Source: an uncultured Sphingomonadaceae bacterium (GTDB taxonomy: Bacteria; Pseudomonadota; Alphaproteobacteria; Sphingomonadales; Sphingomonadaceae). Taken from it: a stretch of DNA of 64,000 bases. The stretch is from contig CANMEE010000001.1 in the NCBI GenBank assembly GCA_947496865.1, forward strand, positions 1,725,892-1,789,891. The letters are read 5' to 3'. Shown one piece after another: positions 35,973 to 46,040 of the stretch; the stretch's first letter is position 1, and each line of letters begins with the position of its first letter. The notes beneath the pieces are model-generated. The model was not told the DNA's origin, did not search any database, and saw nothing but the letters and a program-made list of their open reading frames with translations. Position numbers and translations under genes: made by a program.

Positions 35973-38149
35973 TCCCAAAGCTTATATGGGTCGCATTGTG
36001 GAGCGTTGCATCTTCCGCCGCTGTGGCCAGTTCTGACCGGCTCTCCCAGACCGAACAGGCCGCAGCGGCAAACTCTCATGCGCCACTTTTTGAAGCTGAA
36101 ATGCAGCGCGCATCATCCTTTGTAGGTGAAATGATGGAGGCCGGCATAATTGTGCCGGTGCCTAAAGATCCCGGCGGCGGATATACCCACGAGCAGCACA
36201 AGCAAAATTACAAAGCAATTTATCTTTCCGGGCAGCTCCATCGTATCACTGGTGAACAGAAATACGCTGACTATGGGCGCGATCTATTGCTTGCCTATGC
36301 GAAGCTTTACCCGACATTGGGCGAGCACCCGGCACGGAAAAATAGCCAGAGTTCAGGTCGAATTTTCTGGCAGGTTCTGAACGACGCGATGTGGATGGTG
36401 CATAGCATACAGGGCTATGAGGCTATTCGTAGCGGACTTTCACAAGCCGACCGTGACAATATTGACAATAACCTGTTCCGCAAGGCGGCGGCATTTCTGT
36501 CCACCGGTTCGGCGGTGACGTTTAGCAAGATCCACAACCATGCCACTTGGGCGACGGCGGGCGTTGGGATGACGGGCTATGTTCTGGACGACAAAGAAAT
36601 GGTCGATATCGCTTTGCTTGGACTCGACAAGAGCGGCCAAACAGGATTTCTGCGCCAGAGCGAGCTGCTCTTTTCACCCGACGGCTATTATACCGAAGGC
36701 CCCTATTACCAGCGTTTCGCATTGAAGCCATTTGTTGTCTTTGCCGGGGCGATTGAGAAAAACGATCCGGAGCGCAAAATTTTTGAGCATCGCGACGGGA
36801 TATTGCTGAAGGCTCTCCGCACTACGATCCAGTTGACCTATGACGGATACTTCTTTCCATTTAACGATGCGATCAGGGATAAAAGCCTGAACACTGACGA
36901 GCTCTATCACGGCGTTGCCATTGCCTATAGAAAAACGCGTGATCCTGCGTTGCTGTCCATCGCACAGTGGCAGGGGCGTACGGTCTTGTCCGATGATGGG
37001 AAACGGGTTGCAGCTGATTTGGCTGCGGGCAAATCAATCCCGTTCCCGTTCAAATCGCTGCTGCTTTCGGATGGGCCTGAGGGGAAACAAGGCGCTGTCA
37101 CGATCTTGCGCAATGGAGATAGTAGAAGCGGGCAGGCACTGATCGGTAAGAACAGCTCGCAAGGTATGGGCCACGGCCATTTCGACAAGCTAAGCTGGCA
37201 ATATTACGACAATGGCAATGAGATTGTTACGGACTATGGTGCTGCACGTTTTCTGAATATCGAAGCCAAAGATGGTGGCCGATATTTACCCGAAAATGAG
37301 ACATGGGCAAAACAAACGATAGCCCATAATAGCTTGGTAGTAGACGAGAAAAGCCACTTTGACGGTGATCCCAAAATCGGTGGCAAGTTCGCACCGGAGC
37401 AACTATTCTTTACTGACAAACCAGGCAGCCAGATCAGCAGCGCAAAAATGGCCAATGCATATCCAGGTGTTTCATTCACCCGGACACAGGCGTTGCTCAA
37501 TATTGATGGTCTTGGACAATCAATTGTCGTCGACGTTACCCGAGTGCAGTCCGACAGGGCACATCAATATGACATGCCTCTCCACTATAATGGTCAGATC
37601 ATGCGAGTTGGTTTTGAGATCCAATCTCATGAGAACGCACGTCCCGTATTGGGGACCGAAAATGGATATCAACATATCTGGGTTGACGCGACCGGCAGAC
37701 CAGCTGGCGCGGACAAGGCGTTCGTGACTTGGATACTGGATGATCGATTTTATACGGCACGTTGGATCCCGCAGGTCGGAAGTGAAGCGATGCTGGTCGA
37801 AAGCGGAGCCCATGACCCCAATTTCAATTTGCGACGCGAGCCGATAATCATCCAACGCGTTTCGGACGTCCAGGATACGACCTTCGCGAGTATATTGGAA
37901 GCACATGGGCGCTATGATGGCGCTGAAGAGCGCACCACCGACAGCGATAGCCAGGTCAAATCCATTGCGCTGCGGCAGATAGATGGCGCCGATCTTCTGG
38001 TTGTTGAAACAATAGATGGGATCTCCGAAGTGCTGGCCATTTCCTATGACCGCGATGCCGGCAAAATGCACAGCGCTATTATCGATGGGCAGAAGATCAG
38101 TTGGAGTGGCTATGCGGCGCACATCAAATTGGGGAAGGTGACGAAATGA
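35969..38149 (+). CDS. PL17 oligoalginate lyase (heparinase II/III-like)
   Basis: This 726 aa exported enzyme has a signal peptide ending near AAVASS. The N-terminal alpha/alpha toroid carries the PL17 active-site pair N190-H191 (KIHNHATWA) and the catalytic tyrosine at about Y247 (EGPYYQRF), with the spacing seen in Alg17C. The C-terminal heparinase II/III beta-sandwich begins near GHGHFDKLSW and DYGAARF, which supply the further His and Tyr. PL17 enzymes release unsaturated mono-uronates from alginate oligomers. It is coupled to both neighbours by ATGA overlaps. Confidence 0.95.
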   Translation: MIPKLIWVALWSVASSAAVASSDRLSQTEQAAAANSHAPLFEAEMQRASSFVGEMMEAGIIVPVPKDPGGGYTHEQHKQNYKAIYLSGQLHRITGEQKYADYGRDLLLAYAKLYPTLGEHPARKNSQSSGRIFWQVLNDAMWMVHSIQGYEAIRSGLSQADRDNIDNNLFRKAAAFLSTGSAVTFSKIHNHATWATAGVGMTGYVLDDKEMVDIALLGLDKSGQTGFLRQSELLFSPDGYYTEGPYYQRFALKPFVVFAGAIEKNDPERKIFEHRDGILLKALRTTIQLTYDGYFFPFNDAIRDKSLNTDELYHGVAIAYRKTRDPALLSIAQWQGRTVLSDDGKRVAADLAAGKSIPFPFKSLLLSDGPEGKQGAVTILRNGDSRSGQALIGKNSSQGMGHGHFDKLSWQYYDNGNEIVTDYGAARFLNIEAKDGGRYLPENETWAKQTIAHNSLVVDEKSHFDGDPKIGGKFAPEQLFFTDKPGSQISSAKMANAYPGVSFTRTQALLNIDGLGQSIVVDVTRVQSDRAHQYDMPLHYNGQIMRVGFEIQSHENARPVLGTENGYQHIWVDATGRPAGADKAFVTWILDDRFYTARWIPQVGSEAMLVESGAHDPNFNLRREPIIIQRVSDVQDTTFASILEAHGRYDGAEERTTDSDSQVKSIALRQIDGADLLVVETIDGISEVLAISYDRDAGKMHSAIIDGQKISWSGYAAHIKLGKVTK

Positions 38150-38520
38150 GCGCGACTAACATCAAGCCCGGCCAGAGCGGGTCTTTTGTCCGCGCCTCGG
38201 ACATCGCGGTTGAGGATTTGGGCAACGGGATTAAACGACAAATACTCAGTTATGGTCCCGACATTATGAACTGTCGGTTGTGGTTTGAAAGTGGGTCAGC
38301 GGGCGATATCCACGATCATTTTCACAGTCAGACGACTTATATTGAGAGCGGACTTTTCCTTGCCCACATTAATGGTGAGGAACGCGAAATCGGGCCCGGC
38401 GATAGCGTTTATATAGAGCCAAATGCCCGGCATGGCGTGACATGTATTGAAGCGGGCAGCTTGCTCGATTCATTCAGTCCCGTGCGTCAGGACTTTCTTG
38501 CTTCGGGGGAACAAACATGA
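38146..38520 (+). CDS. kdgF: KdgF-type cupin (unsaturated uronate to DEH conversion)
   Basis: This 124 aa single-domain cupin has metal ligands in DIHDHFHSQTTYIESG and the second motif PNARHGV, and it ends FSPVRQDFL as KdgF proteins do. KdgF speeds the linearisation of unsaturated mono-uronate released by lyases to DEH (4-deoxy-L-erythro-5-hexoseulose uronate). The ATG overlaps the PL17 stop, and its own stop overlaps the transporter start by ATGA, so the four genes PL6-PL17-KdgF-MFS form a translationally chained unit. The gene has no signal peptide and is likely cytoplasmic. Confidence 0.9.
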   Translation: MSATNIKPGQSGSFVRASDIAVEDLGNGIKRQILSYGPDIMNCRLWFESGSAGDIHDHFHSQTTYIESGLFLAHINGEEREIGPGDSVYIEPNARHGVTCIEAGSLLDSFSPVRQDFLASGEQT

Positions 38521-39803
38521 GTGGCATTGTAAAAATCGGGAAATTCCGCTGGGCGATCGTTAGCCTTGTCGCACTAGCAACCATCATCAACTATATTGAT
38601 CGCGGGGCGCTCGGCTTTTTGTGGCCGGAAATTTCCGATGATCTTGGCATGACGAAAACCGATTATGCCATAATTTTGAATGTTTTCACCTTTGCTTATG
38701 CTTTTGGTCAGACGCTTTTTGGAAAGATATTTGACTGGATAGGAACACGGCTTGGTTTTGTGCTGTCCATTGTCGTCTGGTCTGCGGCAACCATGCTGCA
38801 TGCGGTTTCAACCGGGCTTATGAGTTTTGCCATTTTTCGCGCGTTGCTCGGGGTATCGGAGGCGGGCAACTGGCCCGGTGCGACCAAAGCCAATGCGGAG
38901 TGGTTTCCGATCAATGAGCGTGCGCTTGCCCAGGGTATTTTCAATTCTGGCGCTGCCATTGGTGGAATCGTCTCGGCTCCGATCATTGCCTATCTGTTTG
39001 TCTTTTTAGGATCATGGCAGGCAACGTTTATCGCAATCGGTGCGCTCGGTTTTCTTTGGCTGATACCCTGGTTGATAATTTACAAGTCCGGACCAGAATC
39101 GCATCCTTGGCTATCGCCGGAAGAGCGCGACTATATTTTAACCGGTCAAAGGAATGTCGAAACTAACGAAGTGGCCGACTATGCGCCCAATTCAAAAGAG
39201 ATCCTTTCGCGGAAGGAAAGTTGGGGCGTTATTATGGCTTCGTTCTTTCTCGATCCTATTTGGTGGCTTTTTGTTGGCTGGCTGCCGCTATATCTTAATG
39301 AGACATATGGTTTCGGCGTAAAGGAAATTGGCCTTTATGCTTGGGTACCTTATGTCGGTGCGATGTTCGGTGCCTGGTTTGGTGGAATCCTTGCGCAAAA
39401 CCGCATCAAGTCAGGTTGGACCGTAAACAAGACTCGTAAATCGGTTATCGGCCTCGGCGGCTTGATCATGCTGGTATCGCTTTTGATGACCACGCAAGCG
39501 GCGACGCCTCTGGTGGCCGTTCTTCTAATGGCGGCCATTCTCTTTGGGTTCCAGACAGCGGTCGGCAATATCCAAACCTTGCCTAGTGACTTTTACAGCG
39601 GGAAATCAGTCGCTTCTCTAGCAGGTTTTGCTGGCACTGCTGCGAAGCTAGCCGTGGTGGGGTTAAACTTCCTCATCCCGATTATCACGGTCAACAGTTA
39701 CACCCCTGCGTTTGTTGTCGGCGCGGCACTGGCGATCCTGACGGTTCTCTCAGTATTGATTTTCTGCACGGATATTAAACCTCTGAAACCCAAATCCACC
39801 TAA
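38517..39803 (+). CDS. MFS transporter, anion:cation symporter (ExuT-like) family
   Basis: This 428 aa inner-membrane protein has about 12 transmembrane helices. The N-terminal IINYIDRGALGFLWPEISDD and the GKIFDWIGTRLGF loop are typical of the ACS family that carries hexuronates and other organic anions. The position in the alginate operon suggests uptake of unsaturated mono-uronate or DEH (inference). The gene overlaps kdgF by ATGA and is followed after 38 bp by the reductase gene. Confidence 0.93.
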   Translation: MSGIVKIGKFRWAIVSLVALATIINYIDRGALGFLWPEISDDLGMTKTDYAIILNVFTFAYAFGQTLFGKIFDWIGTRLGFVLSIVVWSAATMLHAVSTGLMSFAIFRALLGVSEAGNWPGATKANAEWFPINERALAQGIFNSGAAIGGIVSAPIIAYLFVFLGSWQATFIAIGALGFLWLIPWLIIYKSGPESHPWLSPEERDYILTGQRNVETNEVADYAPNSKEILSRKESWGVIMASFFLDPIWWLFVGWLPLYLNETYGFGVKEIGLYAWVPYVGAMFGAWFGGILAQNRIKSGWTVNKTRKSVIGLGGLIMLVSLLMTTQAATPLVAVLLMAAILFGFQTAVGNIQTLPSDFYSGKSVASLAGFAGTAAKLAVVGLNFLIPIITVNSYTPAFVVGAALAILTVLSVLIFCTDIKPLKPKST

Positions 39804-39841
39804 TTTAACGCAACTTTCATTGTTCAAAAACGGGAAAAATT

Positions 39842-40597
39842 ATGACTAAACTAACCAACAAAGTAGCAATCGTCACTGGCGGAAGCCGGGATATTGGTCG
39901 CGCCGTTTCCGTCAAGCTTGCCAGCGAAGGCGCGAAGGTTGTGGTCAATTATTGCAACAATGAAGAGCAGGCTAACGAGACGCTAGCCGAAATCGAAGCC
40001 GCAGGCGGAACGGCTGTCGTAGTTAAAGGCGACATGACGAAGCCGGACGATGTCGCCGCATTAGTGGCTGCGTCTCAAGCAGCCTTTGGCGACCAGATTG
40101 ACATTTTGGTCAATGTTGTCGGCGGTTTGGTTGAGCGCAAGGGGCTTGCGGAAATGGATCTCGATTTTTTCGAGCATGTCATGCGCCTCAACGTGACATC
40201 GACGTTCCTCGCGACAAAGGCTGTGGTCCCGCATATGAAGGAAGGCGCATCCATCGTGAACTTTGCCTCACTGGCTGGTCGTGATGGCGGTGGACCGGGT
40301 GCTGCGGCTTACGCCACTTCCAAAGGCGCGGTGATGACCTTCACCCGCGCGATGGCCAAAGACCTTGGGCCCAAAGGCATACGCTGCAATTCGCTCTGCC
40401 CGGGCATGATTGCTACATCGTTCCACGACACATTTACCGCGGACGCCGTGCGTGAAAATGTCGCCAACTCGACCCCTCTTCGTCGTCAGGGCCGCGCAGA
40501 AGAAACCGCCGATGCAACAGCCTATCTGGCATCAGATGAGGCATCCTTTATCACCGGCACCAACATTGACATTAATGGTGGTCTGTTCTTCTCTTGA
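39842..40597 (+). CDS. SDR-family DEH reductase (probable)
   Basis: This 251 aa short-chain dehydrogenase has the cofactor loop TGGSRDIGRA, the conserved NVVGG, a catalytic Ser in FASLAG and the YxxxK pair YATSK. It ends in INGGLFFS. In alginate-using sphingomonads the SDR enzyme A1-R reduces DEH to 2-keto-3-deoxygluconate (KDG) with NAD(P)H. Placement between the transporter and the KDPG aldolase makes that the likely role, though SDR sequence alone does not set the substrate. GGGAAAAATT precedes the ATG. Confidence 0.92.
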   Translation: MTKLTNKVAIVTGGSRDIGRAVSVKLASEGAKVVVNYCNNEEQANETLAEIEAAGGTAVVVKGDMTKPDDVAALVAASQAAFGDQIDILVNVVGGLVERKGLAEMDLDFFEHVMRLNVTSTFLATKAVVPHMKEGASIVNFASLAGRDGGGPGAAAYATSKGAVMTFTRAMAKDLGPKGIRCNSLCPGMIATSFHDTFTADAVRENVANSTPLRRQGRAEETADATAYLASDEASFITGTNIDINGGLFFS

Positions 40598-40606
40598 TGG
40601 GAGGCA

Positions 40607-41269
40607 ATGGATGAAAAGAAAATGAACATAGAGCAGCAACTTGAAACACAATTGGCCAAAGCACCAGTGGTACCGCTTATCGGGGCTAGCGATCCAGCCG
40701 TCGCCGTAAAAACGGCCAATGCTCTCAGTGCGGGCGGACTGCGTATTATCGAGGTCGTATTGCGGACCGATGAGGCAGTGGATTGCATGGAAGCCATCGT
40801 CAAAGAGACTTCCGGACTCATCGTAGGGGCCGGAACCGTGCTGACGGTCGAGCAGGCAGAAGAAGTCATATCGCGCGGCGCTCAGTTTGTCGTGTCGCCG
40901 GGGCTGGTGGATGAAGTGGCTGAATATTGCTTGGAACGATCTGTTCCCATGTTTGCCGGCACTATGACCGCAGGTGAAGTCCAGCGCGCTTATGCGCTCG
41001 GTCTTCGCACGGTAAAATTTTTCCCGGCATCGCTGGCAGGCGGGGTACCGATGTTAAAGGCGCTTTCCTCTGTGTTTCGCGACATGCGATTCATGCCAAC
41101 CGGCGGAGTATCTGCAGATAATCTGGGCGAGTTTCTGGCCGTGCCATCGGTGATTGCCTGCGGTGGCAGCTGGCTCACCCCGGCTGCGGAAATTGAGGCA
41201 GGCAATTTTGAAGCAATTACCAATTTGGCACGTGCGGCGGTAACGGCCGCTAGTGCCGCCAGACCATAA
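40607..41269 (+). CDS. eda: KDPG/KHG aldolase
   Basis: This 220 aa class I aldolase splits 2-keto-3-deoxy-6-phosphogluconate into pyruvate and glyceraldehyde-3-phosphate. The catalytic glutamate lies in IIEVVLRT and the Schiff-base lysine in [15 protein letters not shown] and MPTGGVS line the active site. GGGAGG stands very close to ATG 40607, and ATG 40622 is an alternative. It lies 9 bp after the SDR gene and 10 bp before the KDG kinase gene. Confidence 0.95.
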   Translation: MDEKKMNIEQQLETQLAKAPVVPLIGASDPAVAVKTANALSAGGLRIIEVVLRTDEAVDCMEAIVKETSGLIVGAGTVLTVEQAEEVISRGAQFVVSPGLVDEVAEYCLERSVPMFAGTMTAGEVQRAYALGLRTVKFFPASLAGGVPMLKALSSVFRDMRFMPTGGVSADNLGEFLAVPSVIACGGSWLTPAAEIEAGNFEAITNLARAAVTAASAARP

Positions 41270-41279
41270 GGAAGATATC

Positions 41280-42311
41280 ATGGCAGATTTTTTGTCGTTC
41301 GGGGAAATCATGCTGCGACTAAAAGCGCCTGGGCATGAGCGATTTTTTCAGTCTCCAGAATTTGAAGCGACTTTTGGTGGTGGTGAAGCCAATGTCGCGG
41401 TTGCTTTGAGCAACTATGGTCTGTCCTCAGCTTTTGTCACTGCGCTGCCCGATAATGACATCGGACAGCACGCCATAAATGAAGTGCGTCGTTTTGGTGT
41501 TGATACCTCGATGATCCGTCGCAGTGGTGACCGTGTGGGAATCTATTATCTGGAATCAGGGGCAAACCAGCGCCCCTCAAAAGTTGTCTACGATCGTGCG
41601 GGCTCATCAATTTGCGAATGCGGCCCCGGGGATTTCGACTGGCAGGCAATTTTTAGCGGCGCAAAATGGTTGCACATTACCGGTATCACACCTGCGCTTA
41701 GTCAATCGGCAGCAGATCTGAGCCTTGAATGTCTTAAAGAAGCGAAAAAGGCGGGCGTGACAGTGTCATGCGATTTTAATTATCGAGGCAAATTGTGGAA
41801 ATATGGCAAGGCCGCACCAGAGGTAATGACGGAGCTGGTGAAATATGTAGATGTCGGAATTGCCAATGAAGAGGATTGTCAAAAGTCGCTAGATATCAGT
41901 GTTGATGTGGACGTTGAAGCCGGCGAACTTGATACCAAGAAATATGAAGCATTGTCAGAAAAAGTGCTGGAACTTTATCCTGACATGACGACTATCGCGA
42001 TTACCTTGCGTGAAAGCATGAGTGCGGACCGCAATGGCTGGTCTGCTTGCCTGCGCGAACGCGGCGGAGATTTTAAACTATCGCGGCGCTACGAAATTAC
42101 CGATATTGTCGACCGCGTAGGCGGCGGTGACAGCTTTGCATCCGCGTTGATCTGTGGGTTGAACAAATATGAAGATCGGCAGCAATCATTGGAGTTTGCA
42201 GTCGCCGGAAGCTGCTTGAAACACAGTATTCTAGGAGACTTTAACCGGGTTTCGGTCAGCGAAGTAGAAAAACTAATGGATGGCGACGGCTCAGGGCGCG
42301 TGCAACGTTAA
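41280..42311 (+). CDS. kdgK: 2-keto-3-deoxygluconate kinase (PfkB family)
   Basis: This 343 aa sugar kinase has the PfkB N-terminal substrate loop [16 protein letters not shown] and the C-terminal signature [17 protein letters not shown], which holds the catalytic aspartate and anion hole. It should phosphorylate KDG to KDPG, which the neighbouring aldolase then cleaves. ATG 41280 has AAGGAAG about 6 bp upstream; a GTG at 41253 in frame overlaps the aldolase gene and is less likely. It is the last gene of the lyase operon, converging with the peptidase fusion gene. Confidence 0.94.
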   Translation: MADFLSFGEIMLRLKAPGHERFFQSPEFEATFGGGEANVAVALSNYGLSSAFVTALPDNDIGQHAINEVRRFGVDTSMIRRSGDRVGIYYLESGANQRPSKVVYDRAGSSICECGPGDFDWQAIFSGAKWLHITGITPALSQSAADLSLECLKEAKKAGVTVSCDFNYRGKLWKYGKAAPEVMTELVKYVDVGIANEEDCQKSLDISVDVDVEAGELDTKKYEALSEKVLELYPDMTTIAITLRESMSADRNGWSACLRERGGDFKLSRRYEITDIVDRVGGGDSFASALICGLNKYEDRQQSLEFAVAGSCLKHSILGDFNRVSVSEVEKLMDGDGSGRVQR

Positions 42312-42333
42312 GTTCGCAATGTCACAATAAGCC

Positions 42334-42402
42334 ACAATGTCCGCTTGCGGGATTTTACAGCCACAACGCCAATATCCTCCATGGGCGCAAAAGCGGACAT
42401 TG
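42334..42402. repeat. Intergenic inverted-repeat element with CAATGTCCGCTT arms
   Basis: Perfect 12-bp arms CAATGTCCGCTT (42335-42346) and AAGCGGACATTG (42391-42402) flank 44 nt. The interior (TTGCGGGATTTTACAGCCAC) resembles a second stretch at 47055-47095. It lies between the convergent kdgK and peptidase-fusion genes and could end either transcript, but the long loop and the second copy suggest a dispersed palindromic element. Confidence 0.5.
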
Positions 42403-42432
42403 CTTCTATCGCGACAGCTCATTTGTTGACGG

Positions 42433-45400
42433 TTATGAAGTGGAAACCGCCAGAACATTGTCATCACTATTTCGGTCGATATACTTGTTGTAAGGATCGA
42501 TACCCACAAAATCGGGCTTTTTGGATGATAGAATTTTAATCACCTGCTCGCCTGATTTTATCGGTTTACGCTCCATTGAGATCACGTCTTCTTTGCCGAA
42601 AGCGCCGAGGCCGGGTCGTGCGGTAAAAAGGCCTATCTCAATTTCATCAGACAATCTGGCTTTGGTTTCTTTGCCTTGCCCGTCGGCATAAAATTTCTCT
42701 GCAGTAATGGTCAGCGTTGTTTCATATTTGCCGTTATCCAGCTTACGCATATTCGCCTCATCGACTTTCATATCGTAAATCGTGATTTTTTCCAGCAAAT
42801 CACTGACCAATTGCCGTTCTGCTTCAGTGCGTGCCAGCGAGTTAAAGCCATCAACCAAATCATTTGAGTTGGCATAGGGTTGGCTCTTGAAGCGATAGCG
42901 ATCCAGCAATTTGGCCAGCATCGCATTGACGCGGTCTTCGCCGAGCCGGTCCTGCAGCAAATACATAACCACTGCGCCTTTGCGATAGTGGATATAGCCC
43001 TGGTTCTCGACCCGGTTCAGCGGCAATTCTTCAATCGCCTCGCTGCCACGTGCACTCAGATAGCGATCGAGTTCATATTTCAGAAATCGACGAATTTTAT
43101 CCTCGCCGTAAATCTGTTTCATCACCATCAGCGCGGAATATTGCGCCATGGTTTCGACTAACATCGTACCGCCCTGCTGGTTAGCACTGATCAGTTGATG
43201 CGCCCAATATTGATGACCAAATTCATGCGCGGTTACGTAAGTAACATAATCTATTTCATCCGGATCACTATTGTCAGCGATAAAGCCAATACGCTCAGAA
43301 AACGGAATGGTTCCGGCAAAGGCCTGTGCAAAGGTTTGATAGCCTGGAAATTCGATAATCCGCGCATAATCAAATTGATACGGTCCGAAATTCGCTTTGA
43401 AATAAGCTAGTGACTTAGCTGTCGCTTCAAGCATCGTATCAACATTATAATCATGTGTAGGATGATAGTAGACCGCCATATCGACGCCATCTGCCGACCG
43501 CTTCTTCACAGCATATTGAGCGGACTGGATCGAGAAAAACGAGAGGACGGGTTGCTTGGAAACGAACCGCGCAATACGTCGGTCGCCTTTGACTTCATCC
43601 GATATCTTGCTGCCTGGCGCAACCGGCGTCTGATTCTTACTGGTGCTGACCGTTATGTCCGACATCACCCAATCGGCATTACCAACATAATTTTGTTCGC
43701 GTGCGGATTCATCTTCCAGCTTTGGCAGGCGCAATTCGGATGGCAGATCATATTCCCGGCGGGTTTGTCGGTCAGTCAATAGTCCGTTGCGGTTCATCCC
43801 CAATTGCGGTGCGAATTCGCTATTGTTCAGAAAGGTTCCATTTTCCACTAGGCGGGTATCATTGCCACTGGCTTTAAAACCGCGTTGCGACCGTGATGAC
43901 TTAAATTTGATGGTCCGCTGCTCATCAACCGTCATCGGCGTATCGAAGCGATAAATCCGATATTTTAACGCCTCGTCGTTCGACTCAAGCGTCGCATTGG
44001 GAATATCAACCGCTTCAATCTTCACATCTGGGTCCTGAAAGCGGACATGCAGCATTTCCACCGGAGCGCCAGTGTCGTTGATTATTTCAATCGATCCCGT
44101 TGCTTTCATGATGCGTTGTTCTGGATAAATATCTACGTTCAATGTGATATCGGTAAAGGAAGGCTGTTTCAGTGACTCATATTTGAGATATTTTTTCTCA
44201 TATTCCGCCAACTGCTTTTCCTGATCATCCTGCGTTACATATTGGTTGATCACGTTCGTGTTGTGAAAGACATAAGCGCCGCTGGCCGCTGCAGCTACCG
44301 CAGCACCAGCGATTATCAATCCGGCGACGCTTTTCATGCGGCGTGGCAATTGACGCAAACGTGGCATTAAGCTGGTCTCGGTGCCGCGACGCCACAGCAG
44401 ATGGGCGAGAGTTACCAGAATGACGGCGAAAGCACCCCAATAGAGGCGCAGCCACCATCCTACAGCGCCATTGACTTCATTACCGTTCAAGTCTGAGAAT
44501 AACGGCGTTGGGGCCGTATCGCCATAGAGATAGAGCGGATGTTCGAAGCCAATATTCGCCATGGTTATTGTGGCCACCAGATATATGACCATGATGCCCC
44601 AACCAACATATTTATTGGGGCTCAGCGCCTGAACAAATACAGCCAGAACAGCAAGAATGATCATGTCCACGCCCCATGGCAGCAGATACCAAAGGAAATA
44701 CTGGTCCAAAGCGATATCTGTGAAACCGCGCAACAGCTGGATCAGAACCGCTGCAACCACTGAGATGAAAAGCGTTGCAAATAATACGAGAGAAACCGCA
44801 ATGGTCTTGGGGACCATATATGCCCAGTTGGGCAAAGGCGTGGAATCGATAATCTCGTGCATTTTCCGATCACGGTCGCGCCACACCAGTTCTCCTGCAT
44901 AGTAAATAGCGATGATGACCGGGATAATTCCGAACGACCCCATCAAAGTCAGCAGCAGAGTGAATGTAAGCGGCCGAGCGGGCGTGCCATAAATCTCATT
45001 GCCAAAAGCCAGAGCGCCACTGGCATTGAACAACCCGATAAGCACCAGCACGATGAAGGCCGGGCTTTTGAAAACCTGGGTCATTTCAAAACTTGTTCGC
45101 GACACCAGGCGGCTCCAGACCGTTCCGCTTTCGCTCGTAGCAGGCAAGCTATCGACTATATGCGGAGAAACAGATGCCAGTTTCGCTGCTTTCTTGGCTT
45201 GTCGCTGTGCCTTGCGTGCCGAAACGCCGCGATCTGCAAAACTGAACCAGCGATAGGCGAGCGCCAAGGCGCCGAGAGAAAAGGCAATCCAGATCAGTCG
45301 GTTCCAGACAATGGCTCCTTCAATGGCCGGCAATAAATTATTGGATTCAGATGCAGTCCAGTAGCGCACAACATTGTTGAGCGTCGCAAAACCAAAGGGA

Positions 45401-46026
45401 TCGGCATAGCCCGTGAATTCGCGCAACTCCGGCATATTGTCGGTGCTAACGTTGAAAATGATATAGAGCACCAGCAGCACGACGACGCCCAGATAGCTAT
45501 ACATCATGGATCGCGTCAGGGTCGCCACCGCGAAGAAGATGCAGGAGGTAAGGAATATACCTGGCAGCGCCATCAGCAGATAAGCATAGGCATAATATTG
45601 TAGCCGGTTCGGTCCAATAGTTTCTTGATCGAGCCAAGGCATGAGCGAGCCTAACCAGATCGCAAATGGTACCGTTAGAAACGCAATGCTGGCCGCCATG
45701 AAAGCACCAGTGAAGCGCCCAAATAGATAATCGAATTTCTTTACGCGTGTCGAGCGGACCATCGGTCCGAAGCCGCTTTCATCATCCCGGACAATGACAT
45801 TGGCAACAAAGGCAGTCGTCACGAACATGAAGAATAATGTTAGAATGAGGTGAATTTGCACAATGGCAATCGGGCTATTGGCATTCACGTTACCGCCACT
45901 GCCAATCGAGATACCATCGACGGTCATGGCGCCGAAAGTGAGCAAGAAAAATAATATCGAGACAACCCAGAAGACCGGATTTTTAAATTGATAGCGAAGC
46001 TCGAAAGCAGCAATCTTAGCGAACAT
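42433..46026 (-). CDS. ABC-2 type permease fused to an M1 aminopeptidase domain
   Basis: This 1197 aa protein begins with two blocks of membrane helices (about 15-270 and 325-580), separated by a short basic linker (KAQRQAKKAAKL). A hydrophobic helix near 590 follows, then a large soluble M1 metallopeptidase region (about 630-1190). Its zinc motif is HEFGH at about 934-938, with a downstream glutamate at about 958 in GTMLVETMAQ. The upstream gene (14 bp away) encodes its ATPase. The substrate is unknown; known relatives are annotated only as permease/M1 fusions. The peptidase part probably faces the periplasm (inference). Confidence 0.94.
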   Translation of the reverse strand: MFAKIAAFELRYQFKNPVFWVVSILFFLLTFGAMTVDGISIGSGGNVNANSPIAIVQIHLILTLFFMFVTTAFVANVIVRDDESGFGPMVRSTRVKKFDYLFGRFTGAFMAASIAFLTVPFAIWLGSLMPWLDQETIGPNRLQYYAYAYLLMALPGIFLTSCIFFAVATLTRSMMYSYLGVVVLLVLYIIFNVSTDNMPELREFTGYADPFGFATLNNVVRYWTASESNNLLPAIEGAIVWNRLIWIAFSLGALALAYRWFSFADRGVSARKAQRQAKKAAKLASVSPHIVDSLPATSESGTVWSRLVSRTSFEMTQVFKSPAFIVLVLIGLFNASGALAFGNEIYGTPARPLTFTLLLTLMGSFGIIPVIIAIYYAGELVWRDRDRKMHEIIDSTPLPNWAYMVPKTIAVSLVLFATLFISVVAAVLIQLLRGFTDIALDQYFLWYLLPWGVDMIILAVLAVFVQALSPNKYVGWGIMVIYLVATITMANIGFEHPLYLYGDTAPTPLFSDLNGNEVNGAVGWWLRLYWGAFAVILVTLAHLLWRRGTETSLMPRLRQLPRRMKSVAGLIIAGAAVAAAASGAYVFHNTNVINQYVTQDDQEKQLAEYEKKYLKYESLKQPSFTDITLNVDIYPEQRIMKATGSIEIINDTGAPVEMLHVRFQDPDVKIEAVDIPNATLESNDEALKYRIYRFDTPMTVDEQRTIKFKSSRSQRGFKASGNDTRLVENGTFLNNSEFAPQLGMNRNGLLTDRQTRREYDLPSELRLPKLEDESAREQNYVGNADWVMSDITVSTSKNQTPVAPGSKISDEVKGDRRIARFVSKQPVLSFFSIQSAQYAVKKRSADGVDMAVYYHPTHDYNVDTMLEATAKSLAYFKANFGPYQFDYARIIEFPGYQTFAQAFAGTIPFSERIGFIADNSDPDEIDYVTYVTAHEFGHQYWAHQLISANQQGGTMLVETMAQYSALMVMKQIYGEDKIRRFLKYELDRYLSARGSEAIEELPLNRVENQGYIHYRKGAVVMYLLQDRLGEDRVNAMLAKLLDRYRFKSQPYANSNDLVDGFNSLARTEAERQLVSDLLEKITIYDMKVDEANMRKLDNGKYETTLTITAEKFYADGQGKETKARLSDEIEIGLFTARPGLGAFGKEDVISMERKPIKSGEQVIKILSSKKPDFVGIDPYNKYIDRNSDDNVLAVSTS

Positions 46027-46040
46027 ACCCGTTTCTCCGT

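Noticed and set aside
44857..45336. 159-codon plus-strand frame opposite the permease/peptidase fusion
   Set aside because: Composition (His/Gln/Arg-rich, no fold) is typical of an antisense shadow of membrane helices; the minus strand encodes a clear transporter there.
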